Source of the DNA: Seleniivibrio sp.
GTDB lineage: Bacteria; Chrysiogenota; Deferribacteres; Deferribacterales; Geovibrionaceae
DNA length: 42,115 nt
Assembly: GCF_021209385.1 (NCBI RefSeq)
Contig: NZ_JAJOIL010000017.1
Location: forward strand, 1 to 42,115
Direction of reading: 5' to 3'
In this document: positions 1-8,081 of the stretch, in pieces
Numbering within the stretch: the first letter of the stretch is position 1
Layout of the letters: each line of letters begins with the position of its first letter
The notes under the pieces: model-generated
What the model was told of the DNA's origin: nothing
The model's database searches: none
What the model saw: only the letters and a program-made list of their open reading frames with translations
Translations under genes and position numbers: made by a program

Positions 1-1720
1 TCATATTTCTGCAATCTCTGTCGTTATTATATAGAATATGCAGCCGTTTGTCATCATCGCAATCGTAAGTATTGCTTCTGGTGTGATAAACTGCTTTGCA
101 GTCCGTCCGTGTCTCGTTCACGCAAACCCCGCCGTAGTCCTCGCCTTCGTTCTCTATTTTTATAAGATAATTCTCACCGTTATAGATAGTTATCGTTCCT
201 GTGTCTGCTTTTGATATGCCCATTTCAGTGAGGAACGGCACGAATTTATATTTGAAATCGCCGTAAGTGCCTTTGAAAAATATATGCACTTTACCGTCCA
301 GAATAACAAATGCTTTTGACCGCTGGTAGCCCATAAAGTATGCGCCTTTAAGGACGTTTTCCTGCTTTTCGGCAGGTTTTTCAGCTTTTGAAACGGTGGT
401 TTCAACAGCTCTGGGAGCTTTGTCCGCAGGCAGATATGGCAGCATAAGAAGCACGGCGGCGGCAAGCACCTTTCGTTTGACAAGGGTATAGAGCAGGAAC
501 AGTATCATGAATCCTATGACATATTTATCAGGCTTGTACACCTGATAGAAAAAATCCGAGTGGTCAGAAAAGAATCTGACTATCCACATATGCACGTCTT
601 CGAGGAAGAGCAGGGGAGCGATTGAGTGTTCAGGGAAAAAACAGTACAGCCCGAAAACAGCCATTTGCAATGCCACCACAGGCGACAGGATGATAGTGGA
701 TATTACAGACGATATGTTGAACATGCCGAACACAGCCGCGGCGGCAGGCATTATGAATGCGGAAGCCGCAAGACCCACCGCGACGGAAGCCATAAGGTTG
801 TTGCGTATATTGGGTAGATATACCAGCCCCAACACGGCAGAGAACGACAAAATGAACGAGATATCTCCAAGAAGCGAAGGGGTTAAGAGTATGAACATGC
901 TGGCGGCGAACAGAAGAAGTTTTCCCGTGTCTGTGCGGTAATCAAGAAGTTTTGCGCCCATTACGAAGAAACCGAACAGAGCCGCTCGGCAGACGGTAAC
1001 AGTGAAACCTGTCAGCGGCATAAGCAGGAGCATTGAAAGCATCATAGGAATAAGTCTCAGTTTCGCAGGCAGAAAACTGAACAGAAAGAAGAGCATACCA
1101 GCCAGCACAGCGACGTGCATACCGGAAACAGATAGAAGGTGTCCAAGCCCCGTAACGAGGAAAAGATCGTTCATTGTCTGCGGGATGTAGCGCCTGTCGC
1201 CAAGGGTGAGCGCCTGTGTCAGCACCAATTTTCCGCCCGTGGCATAATACAGCCCGTCGGAAAGTTCTTCCCGTTTCAGCAGAATTGACTTTATGAACGG
1301 CACGGATGTTTTTTTGTCGATGTGTTCCGCGATATAGTAGCCAGCCGAAAAACGTCCTTCTTTCAGAAAAGAATAGGTCTTCTTGCGGAATTTGCCTGAT
1401 AGCACGTCTCCGGGTTGTAATCCGGCTGGTGCCAAAAGGGAACCCCATGTGGTTTTATAAAGCCAATTATCACCTTCCGGTTTCTTTACCTCAGTGATGA
1501 GAAGATGCCCCGCAAGCAGATATGCCAATCCCGATGTCAGAATCCCGATGATTATTCCCGTGCGCTTACCGATGAAGATCGCAGGTAGCAGAAAACCCGA
1601 TGCGAGCATAGCTTTTTCGGACGGATAGAACAGGACTGCCGAAAGCACCGACAGCACGAAGAACATTTCCGTTTTAAATTTAAACCGTTGCCACAGCAGG
1701 ATTATCTTTTTAAGCATCAT
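1..1720 (-). CDS. comEC: ComEC/Rec2-like DNA uptake channel, C-terminus beyond window
   Basis: An open frame runs from ATG at 1720 off the left edge (573 codons seen, no stop), so the protein is partial here. ComEC forms the inner-membrane channel that brings transforming single-stranded DNA into the cytoplasm. The N-terminal 75 residues hold hydrophobic segments. Around residues 183-200 is the competence-domain signature 'TGLGHLLSVSGMHVAVL', followed by many membrane helices to about residue 430. The tail after residue 440 should be the metallo-beta-lactamase-like domain; a weak echo remains ('VPFLTEMGI') but no HxHxDH metal site is visible. No Shine-Dalgarno precedes the ATGATG start. It is divergent from dnaE. 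Family assignment is good; whether it serves competence is not shown by the sequence. Confidence 0.78.
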   Translation of the reverse strand, partial: MMLKKIILLWQRFKFKTEMFFVLSVLSAVLFYPSEKAMLASGFLLPAIFIGKRTGIIIGILTSGLAYLLAGHLLITEVKKPEGDNWLYKTTWGSLLAPAGLQPGDVLSGKFRKKTYSFLKEGRFSAGYYIAEHIDKKTSVPFIKSILLKREELSDGLYYATGGKLVLTQALTLGDRRYIPQTMNDLFLVTGLGHLLSVSGMHVAVLAGMLFFLFSFLPAKLRLIPMMLSMLLLMPLTGFTVTVCRAALFGFFVMGAKLLDYRTDTGKLLLFAASMFILLTPSLLGDISFILSFSAVLGLVYLPNIRNNLMASVAVGLAASAFIMPAAAAVFGMFNISSVISTIILSPVVALQMAVFGLYCFFPEHSIAPLLFLEDVHMWIVRFFSDHSDFFYQVYKPDKYVIGFMILFLLYTLVKRKVLAAAVLLMLPYLPADKAPRAVETTVSKAEKPAEKQENVLKGAYFMGYQRSKAFVILDGKVHIFFKGTYGDFKYKFVPFLTEMGISKADTGTITIYNGENYLIKIENEGEDYGGVCVNETRTDCKAVYHTRSNTYDCDDDKRLHILYNNDRDCRNM

Positions 1721-1741
1721 ATATTTTAGCACAATTTACTG

Positions 1742-1770
1742 TTCACATCACAGCACTGATTTGATACAAT
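1742..1770 (+). promoter_or_regulatory. Probable sigma70-type promoter of dnaE
   Basis: TTCACA and TACAAT are separated by 17 bp and lie about 35 bp before the dnaE ATG. An AGAGG ribosome-binding site follows at the right distance. Read by eye only. Confidence 0.4.
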
Positions 1771-1803
1771 ATTTAAATCGCAAAATTTGATTCAGAGGTA
1801 TCA

Positions 1804-4800
1804 ATGTCCCAGAACAAAGAGTTCGTCCACCTGCACCTGCACACCCAGTATTCACTGCTGGACGGTGCCATAATCGTGGGCGACCTTATGAAGAAGATAA
1901 AAACCAACGGAACAACCCCCATCGTCGGCATATCCGACCACGGAACCATGCACGGCATAGTGGATTTCTATAAACAGGCGCTTGCCAACGACATAAAACC
2001 CATTCTCGGCTGCGAAGTGTACGTTGCGCCGGACAGCCGCAGAAATACGTCATACGAAAAAGGGCAGGACAGGAACTATCACCTTGTTCTGCAGGCAAAG
2101 AATAACAAAGGACTTTCAAACCTGCAAAAGCTGGTGTCCCTTGCACAATTTGAGGGCTTCCACTATAAACCGCGTATAGATAAAGAGATACTTGCACAAT
2201 ATTCCGAAGGTCTGATCGGTCTTTCCGCATGTCTGGCGGGTGAGATACCCAGAAAGCTGATGCGCGACAGATATGATGAGGCGCTTGCCGCCGCAATGGA
2301 ATATAGAGATATCCTCGGTAAAGACGATTTCTTCCTTGAGATTCAGGAGAACGGCATAGAGGAACAGATGATGGTGAACCGTCAGATAATAAAGATGTCG
2401 CAGGAAACGGGCATCCCGCTGGTGGCTACGAACGACTGCCACTATCTGAACAAGGGCGACCACCTTAGCCATCAGGTTCTCATATGCATACAGACCCAGT
2501 CCACAGTAAACAGCCCCAACAGGTTCGAGATACACTCGGATCAGCTCTGGGTGAAAAGCCCCGAAGAGATGTGGGCGGCGTTCGGAGAAGTGCCTTCCGC
2601 ACTGACAAACACCATGGCGATTGCGGAAAGATGCAACACGTCTATAGAGTTCGGACACCTGCACCTTCCGGAATATGAAGTCCCCGAAGGTTTCAACACA
2701 ATCGCGGACTATCTGACACACCTTGCACGCAACGGGCTTGTGAAGAAACTGGCAAAAATTCCGGCAGAAAAGCATGAAATATATCATCAGAGGCTCAAAG
2801 AAGAGCTCGACGTTATCATAGGAAAACATTTCGACGGCTATTTCCTCATCGTATGGGACTTCATCAACCATTCGCGCACCATAGGCGTTCCGGTGGGACC
2901 CGGCAGGGGTTCCGGTGCCGGTTCTCTGGTGGCATACAGCATAGGTATCACGGATATTGACCCGATACGTTTTAATCTGCTTTTCGAGCGATTTCTGAAC
3001 CCTGAAAGAGAATCCATGCCCGACTTCGATATAGATTTCTGCGTAAGAGGGCGTGAAGAGGTGATAAAGTACGTCCGCCAGAAATATGGCGACGACAGAG
3101 TTTCGCAGATCATCACATTCGGTAAGCTGATGGGCAGAAGCACAATTCGCGACGTAGGGCGTGTGCTTGAGGTGCCGCTGAAAGACGTGGATAAGCTGGC
3201 GAAGGCGCTGCCTTCCGACCCGGGTATGACGCTCCGCAAGGCTCTGGAGAAAGACCCTTCCCTGAACGACAACTTTAAAGAGGTTGAACAGGGTGAGGAT
3301 ATCCTCACCCACGCCGTAAAGCTTGAAGGACTTGTGCGAAACACGGGTATGCACGCGGCTGGCGTTGTCATTTCCGACAAACCCCTGAACGAATACGTTC
3401 CGCTTTGCAGAGGTCAGAACGAAGAGGTTATCACTCAGTTTGAAAAGGACACGCTGGAAGCTGTCGGACTTGTTAAGTTCGACTTTCTCGGTCTGAACAA
3501 CCTCACAATCATAGATGAGGCGCTGAAGCGCATCAAAGAGAACCGGGGAGAGGATCTGGACATATCCAGAATCCCTCTGGACGATAAAAAGGTATATGAC
3601 CTTCTCTGCCGCGGCGACACAACTGGGGTTTTCCAGTTGGAAAGCTCCGGTATGAAAAACCTTCTGAAAAAGCTGAAACCGGAAGAGTTTGAGGACATCA
3701 TAGCCCTTGTTGCTCTGTACCGTCCCGGTCCCATGGAATCGGGCATGCTTGATTCTTTCGTAAAACGTAAATGGGGCGAAGAGGAGATCGACTATATTTT
3801 CCCTGAGCTTACGGAGATATTGAAAGAGACCCGCGGGGTGGTTATTTATCAGGAACAGGTTATGCAGATCGCCCAGATAGTTGCCGGTTATTCGCTCGGT
3901 TCGGCGGATAACCTGCGGCGCGCCATGGGTAAGAAGAAAGCCTATGAGATGGAAAAACAGAAAGAGTTTTTCCTCCATGGCGACGGAAAGACCATCCCAG
4001 GTGCGAAAAAGATGGGCTTCGATATGGTCATGGCGGAAGACCTGTTCGACAAACTGGCAAAATTCGCCGGATACGGTTTCAACAAGTCTCACTCAGCAGC
4101 ATACGCACTTATTTCCTACCAGACCGCTTACCTGAAAGCAAATTACCCTGTGGAATACATGGCGGCTATCCTGTCATGCGAAATAGATAAAGGCGAAAAG
4201 ATCGTGACCTTTACGGAAGAATGTAAAAGTATGGGCATAGAGGTGCATCCGCCGGATATCAACAAATCCGGAGCGTCGTTTGTTATAGATGGGAACACCA
4301 TCCGTTTCGGACTGGGAGCTATTAAAAACGTGGGAATGAACGCCATCGAAGCGGCGCTGAAAGTGCGGGAAGAGGGCGGAGAGTTCAAAAATATATACGA
4401 GTACTGCTCGCGTGTAGACCTGCGTCTGAGCAATAAAAAAGTGCTGGAATCACTGGTAAAGGCGGGTGCGTTCGACAGTACGGGCAAGAACCGCAGGCAG
4501 AATCTTCAGGTGCTTGAAAAAGCTCTGGAAGAAGGACAGCGTAAGCAGAAGATGGAACAGCAGGGCATCATCTCTCTGGAATCTTTTCTTGAAGACGAAA
4601 CGGAGAACGGCGGCGATAATGATTTCTTCCCCGACGTAACAGAGATGCCGGAGAACGAGCTTCTCAAGATGGAGAAGGAGGTACTGGATTTCTATATCTC
4701 AAACCACCCGCTTGCCGTTTATCACAATATTCTGAAGACCTTCACAGTGCCTATGGCGGAACTGAAAACTCCCGAAGCTTCGGGGCAGTATGTGATTGGC

Positions 4801-5343
4801 GGGCTTGTGAAAGCGATAAAGAACATTTTTACGAAAAAAGGCGACAAGATGGCTTTCGTGACCCTTGAGGACATGGACGGCGAACTTGACGTGGTTGTGT
4901 TCCCGCGGGTTTATGAGGAGACAGTGCGTCACCTTGTGGCAGATAAGATAGTTGTTGTCGCGGGCAGTGTAAACCATAAGGACGAGGAGACCACCATACT
5001 TGCCGATGCGATAATGGACGTGCCGGAAGCTGTGGAAAAACTCACCGAGCGGGTCACCATAAAACTCACCAGCCTCGGAATGACGACAGAGATAATCAGT
5101 AAGCTGAAAACCATTGTGAAACTTCATAAGGGCGATGTTCCAATAACGTTTTATCTGGAGCGTCCGAAGACCTTCGGAGTTTTTATAAACGCCGGAGAGG
5201 ATTTTTATATCAAGCCTGACTTTGATTTCTATAAAGAGATAGATGACCTCATCGGCAAAGGCAGATATGAGATAAAATCCAAGGCATACGAACATAAAGA
5301 GCAGAAAACCAGCTTTTACAGAAAGCGCACGGGAGATTCATGA
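1804..5343 (+). CDS. dnaE: DNA polymerase III alpha subunit
   Basis: Replicative polymerase catalytic subunit, 1179 aa, the normal length for DnaE1. The N-terminal PHP domain starts 'FVHLHLHTQYSLLDGA' (about residues 7-22). The palm carries 'GPGRGSGAGSLVAY' and the catalytic 'PDFDIDF' with D407 and D409; the third acidic residue is D560 in 'KFDFLGL'. 'LYRPGPMESGM' and 'AGYGFNKSHSAAYA' match the fingers region. A C-terminal OB fold is seen near residues 995-1070 ('GDKMAFVTLEDMDGELDVVVF'). The start has an AGAGG site. The stop overlaps the thiD start by four bases (ATGA), so the two are probably translationally coupled. Confidence 0.97.
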   Translation: MSQNKEFVHLHLHTQYSLLDGAIIVGDLMKKIKTNGTTPIVGISDHGTMHGIVDFYKQALANDIKPILGCEVYVAPDSRRNTSYEKGQDRNYHLVLQAKNNKGLSNLQKLVSLAQFEGFHYKPRIDKEILAQYSEGLIGLSACLAGEIPRKLMRDRYDEALAAAMEYRDILGKDDFFLEIQENGIEEQMMVNRQIIKMSQETGIPLVATNDCHYLNKGDHLSHQVLICIQTQSTVNSPNRFEIHSDQLWVKSPEEMWAAFGEVPSALTNTMAIAERCNTSIEFGHLHLPEYEVPEGFNTIADYLTHLARNGLVKKLAKIPAEKHEIYHQRLKEELDVIIGKHFDGYFLIVWDFINHSRTIGVPVGPGRGSGAGSLVAYSIGITDIDPIRFNLLFERFLNPERESMPDFDIDFCVRGREEVIKYVRQKYGDDRVSQIITFGKLMGRSTIRDVGRVLEVPLKDVDKLAKALPSDPGMTLRKALEKDPSLNDNFKEVEQGEDILTHAVKLEGLVRNTGMHAAGVVISDKPLNEYVPLCRGQNEEVITQFEKDTLEAVGLVKFDFLGLNNLTIIDEALKRIKENRGEDLDISRIPLDDKKVYDLLCRGDTTGVFQLESSGMKNLLKKLKPEEFEDIIALVALYRPGPMESGMLDSFVKRKWGEEEIDYIFPELTEILKETRGVVIYQEQVMQIAQIVAGYSLGSADNLRRAMGKKKAYEMEKQKEFFLHGDGKTIPGAKKMGFDMVMAEDLFDKLAKFAGYGFNKSHSAAYALISYQTAYLKANYPVEYMAAILSCEIDKGEKIVTFTEECKSMGIEVHPPDINKSGASFVIDGNTIRFGLGAIKNVGMNAIEAALKVREEGGEFKNIYEYCSRVDLRLSNKKVLESLVKAGAFDSTGKNRRQNLQVLEKALEEGQRKQKMEQQGIISLESFLEDETENGGDNDFFPDVTEMPENELLKMEKEVLDFYISNHPLAVYHNILKTFTVPMAELKTPEASGQYVIGGLVKAIKNIFTKKGDKMAFVTLEDMDGELDVVVFPRVYEETVRHLVADKIVVVAGSVNHKDEETTILADAIMDVPEAVEKLTERVTIKLTSLGMTTEIISKLKTIVKLHKGDVPITFYLERPKTFGVFINAGEDFYIKPDFDFYKEIDDLIGKGRYEIKSKAYEHKEQKTSFYRKRTGDS

Positions 5344-6131
5344 AAAAGGCACTTACAATAGCCGGTTCCGACTCCGGCGGCGGAGCGGGAATTCAGGCGG
5401 ATATAAAATCCATGAGCGCGAACGGAGTGTTTGCCATGAGCGTCATAACGGCGGTTACGGCACAGAACACCCTCGGCGTTCAGGGATATGTCGATATACC
5501 TCTTGAATACATAGAGATGCAGATAGATTCAATATTTGCAGACCTTATACCCGATGCCGTAAAAACGGGGATGCTTTCCAACCCCGACACAGTTGCTCTG
5601 GTGTCTTTTAAATTGGCTCAGTACCATGTGGACAACCTTGTTGTAGATCCGGTTATGGTGGCGAAGGGCGGTTCGCCCCTGCTTCGTCAGGAGGCAGTAG
5701 ATAAGATGAAAAATCTTCTTTTTCCGCAGGCGCTGGTACTGACGCCGAACATACCGGAGGCGGAGTTTATCACGGGTAAAAAGATAGTCAGCGGCGCCGA
5801 CATGAAGGAAGTTTGCCTTGAAATAGCGGATATGGGTGTCCAGAATGTTCTTTTGAAGGGCGGACATATGGGAAGTCCTGAGGCGACAGACCTGCTCTAT
5901 GACGGCAGCGAGTTCCATACGTTCACAACGCCGAGGATTGATACAAAAAACACCCATGGGACAGGCTGCACAATGGCGAGCGCAATAGCTGCCGGACTTG
6001 CCGGGGGGCTTTCAGTTTATGACGCGGTTGATGCTGCTAAAAAATACATACAAAAGGCGATAGAGCATGCCGACGAAATGCATGTCGGCTCAGGTCATGG
6101 ACCTGTGAACCATTTCTGGATGATGAAGTAG
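5340..6131 (+). CDS. thiD: Hydroxymethylpyrimidine/phosphomethylpyrimidine kinase
   Basis: Phosphorylates HMP and HMP-phosphate in the pyrimidine branch of thiamine synthesis. The 263-aa protein opens with the ThiD signature 'IAGSDSGGGAGIQADIKSM' and has the ribokinase-fold anion hole and catalytic region 'THGTGCTMASAIAAGLA' near residue 205. Length is typical of the stand-alone kinase, with no ThiE or TenA fusion. It overlaps dnaE by ATGA. The thiazole genes thiG and thiH lie 28 kb away on the other strand. Its 3' end abuts a convergent response regulator with no gap. Confidence 0.95.
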   Translation: MKKALTIAGSDSGGGAGIQADIKSMSANGVFAMSVITAVTAQNTLGVQGYVDIPLEYIEMQIDSIFADLIPDAVKTGMLSNPDTVALVSFKLAQYHVDNLVVDPVMVAKGGSPLLRQEAVDKMKNLLFPQALVLTPNIPEAEFITGKKIVSGADMKEVCLEIADMGVQNVLLKGGHMGSPEATDLLYDGSEFHTFTTPRIDTKNTHGTGCTMASAIAAGLAGGLSVYDAVDAAKKYIQKAIEHADEMHVGSGHGPVNHFWMMK

Positions 6132-6539
6132 CTATTTTTTAAGACGTTCCGCGCATTTGCGCAGGGTAAGAGTGAGGTCTTCCTTAACAACGGGTTTTTT
6201 GAGATATTCAAAAATACCTATTTCGGAAGCCTTATCTATATACGGTTTTTCATTGAACGCGGTGGTTATTACTATCACCGCATCGGGGTTTATCTCAAGT
6301 ATCTTTTTCGCCATCTCAATGCCGTCCATAACAGGCATCTGTATGTCGGTTATAACTATGTCCGGACGGTTGGCTTTGTACATTTCAAGCCCTTCCTGTC
6401 CGTCTTTGGCGGTGAATATTGTTTCAAACCTTCTTTTCAGAAAGCGCATCAGACTCTCACGCACACTGGTATCGTCCTCAACATGCATGATGGAAAGGTT
6501 TTTTAAAAGTTCCACGTCTTTGATATATTCTTCGTTCAT
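6132..6539 (-). CDS. Single-domain response regulator (CheY-like)
   Basis: A 135-aa receiver with no output domain. The acidic pocket is E21-D22-D23, the phospho-acceptor is D65 in 'IVITDIQMPVMDG', the switch threonine is T93 and the conserved lysine is K115 in 'YLKKP'. All essential phosphorylation residues are present, so it is likely active. It may relay from an orphan hybrid or soluble kinase, or act on the motor; no kinase is adjacent. A likely -10 (TATAAA, forward 6561-6566) and an AGGGGA ribosome-binding site precede the start. Its end abuts thiD in convergent orientation. Confidence 0.9.
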   Translation of the reverse strand: MNEEYIKDVELLKNLSIMHVEDDTSVRESLMRFLKRRFETIFTAKDGQEGLEMYKANRPDIVITDIQMPVMDGIEMAKKILEINPDAVIVITTAFNEKPYIDKASEIGIFEYLKKPVVKEDLTLTLRKCAERLKK

Positions 6540-6689
6540 GATTCCCCTTGTTCAGTATATTTTATACCGACAAAAAGTTTGGCGCAATTAAAAATAAATT
6601 GATTTACATAAGGAAATTCTAAAAACAGGTGGAAATTAGTACGGGAACTTTATATATTTCTCATTGATGCACACAAACGGAGGTTCTAC

Positions 6690-7565
6690 ATGAGTGATTG
6701 CAATTCAGAGAACGCCTGTTCTTCCTGCTCTTCCGCGGCGGGATGCAGTACAGACGAGAAGAAACTGCACGCCAAGCAGCAGCTTGACGCAAGACTGAGC
6801 AAGATCAAATACAAGATCATGGTTATGAGCGGCAAGGGCGGCGTGGGAAAATCAACTGTCAGCGTGAGCCTCGCATCCGCTCTGCATTCGCTGGGTTACA
6901 GCGTAGGCATAATGGATGCGGATATCCACGGACCGAACGTTCCCAAAATGTTCGGGCTGACGCAGAAAGGTGTTCGCTCGGGGGAAAACGGAATCGTACC
7001 TTTTGAAGCGGCGGAGGGACTGAAAGTTATGTCCGTTGCTTTTCTTCTTGAAAATGACGACGACGCCATTATCTGGCGCGCACCCGTTAAACACGGTATG
7101 ATCGAACAGTTCATATCCGATGTTGACTGGGGTGAGCTTGATTTTATTATAATTGACCTGCCCCCCGGCACAGGCGACGAGCCTTTAAGCGTTGCCCATG
7201 TCATAGGCGCTGTTGACGGCGCTGTGATCGTTACCACTCCGCAGGAGGTTGCGCTTCTGGATTCCAGAAAATCCGTGACTTTTGCCCGCAAGCTGAACAT
7301 ACCGATTCTCGGCATTGTTGAGAACATGAGCGGAATGGTATGCCCCCATTGCGGCGAAACTGTTGACCTTTTCAAATCAGGCGGTGGTGAAAAAGCTGCC
7401 AGTGAGATGGAGGTTAATTTCCTCGGCAGAGTGCCGATCGACCCCATGGTTGTCATTCAGGGCGACAGCGGAAAGCCCTACGTTCTTGAGGTGAAAGACA
7501 CACCCACTGCGATTGCGTTCCGCAAGATAGCAGAGAACGTTGCGAAACAGACAATAGCAAAATAA
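6690..7565 (+). CDS. mrp: Mrp/NBP35-family P-loop ATPase, iron-sulfur carrier
   Basis: A 291-aa deviant-Walker ATPase of the ApbC/Mrp/Nbp35 group, which holds and transfers [4Fe-4S] clusters to apoproteins. The Walker A is 'GKGGVGKST' near residues 48-56. The bridging cluster motif is CPHC (C218, C221). The N-terminus is unusually rich in cysteine (C4, C10, C13, C19), reminiscent of the extra N-terminal cluster of Nbp35 rather than the DUF59 domain of E. coli Mrp. A strong site (GGAGG) precedes the ATG. It starts a rightward run of genes after a 150-bp gap; a GC-rich hairpin follows the stop. Confidence 0.9.
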   Translation: MSDCNSENACSSCSSAAGCSTDEKKLHAKQQLDARLSKIKYKIMVMSGKGGVGKSTVSVSLASALHSLGYSVGIMDADIHGPNVPKMFGLTQKGVRSGENGIVPFEAAEGLKVMSVAFLLENDDDAIIWRAPVKHGMIEQFISDVDWGELDFIIIDLPPGTGDEPLSVAHVIGAVDGAVIVTTPQEVALLDSRKSVTFARKLNIPILGIVENMSGMVCPHCGETVDLFKSGGGEKAASEMEVNFLGRVPIDPMVVIQGDSGKPYVLEVKDTPTAIAFRKIAENVAKQTIAK

Positions 7566-7576
7566 ATATTTATGTG

Positions 7577-7595
7577 GCGGGGCAACGCCCCGCCT
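7577..7595 (+). repeat. Perfect 8-bp GC-rich hairpin after mrp
   Basis: GGCGGGGC and GCCCCGCC flank a 3-base loop, 12 bp after the mrp stop. No T-run follows, so it is not a standard intrinsic terminator; it may stabilise mRNA ends or be a dispersed palindrome. It supports starting the next gene at 7611, beyond the hairpin. Confidence 0.55.
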
Positions 7596-7610
7596 GCTAT
7601 AAAGACAGAT

Positions 7611-8042
7611 ATGAAACTATTTATTATTATAGGTTCCTTCTTAATGCTGGTCGTCGCTCTGGTTCACATATACTGGAGCCTTGGCGGCACACTGTTCATT
7701 GACAGAGCGCTACCCGAAAAAACCGACGGCAGGAAACTCTTTAAACCCACACGCGCAGGAACGGCGATAGTGGGTACTGTGCTTCTTGTTGTGGCAATGG
7801 CTGCGACTTCGCCGCTTTATATAAGCGACGCGCGCCTGCTCTCTATTTTCAGGATAGTGCTGATGTTCTTCTGTGTTGTTTTCTTCGTGCGGTTTATCGG
7901 CGATTTCAGATTCGTGGGTATATTCCGCAAAATACGCAACACCGGATTCGCAGAATACGACACCCTTGTCTATACCCCTTTAAGTCTTGTCTTTTCCCTC
8001 GTATGCGGACTTTCGGCGTATTTTTTTAATTCACTTGCCTGA
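7611..8042 (+). CDS. DUF3995-like four-helix membrane protein
   Basis: I use the internal ATG at 7611 (143 aa). The upstream in-frame ATG at 7572 would force translation through a GC-rich palindrome and adds a non-hydrophobic leader. Four hydrophobic segments are visible (about residues 2-20, 48-66, 78-97 and 118-140), with 'HIYWSLGG' after the first and a charged cytoplasmic-type loop 'FIGDFRFVGIFRKIRNTGFAEYDT'. The pattern HxxWxxGG followed by a proline/alanine helix matches my memory of DUF3995. Function is unknown. It lies between mrp and ubiD, with a 39-bp gap to ubiD. Confidence 0.6.
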   Translation: MKLFIIIGSFLMLVVALVHIYWSLGGTLFIDRALPEKTDGRKLFKPTRAGTAIVGTVLLVVAMAATSPLYISDARLLSIFRIVLMFFCVVFFVRFIGDFRFVGIFRKIRNTGFAEYDTLVYTPLSLVFSLVCGLSAYFFNSLA

Positions 8043-8081
8043 TCACCTGTAAAATTATATCCTTATTCCACAAGGTGAAAT

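Noticed and set aside
2116-4092. 658-codon open frame antisense to dnaE
   Set aside because: It is the mirror of a well-conserved dnaE coding frame, has no recognisable motifs or ribosome-binding site, and arises from codon bias.
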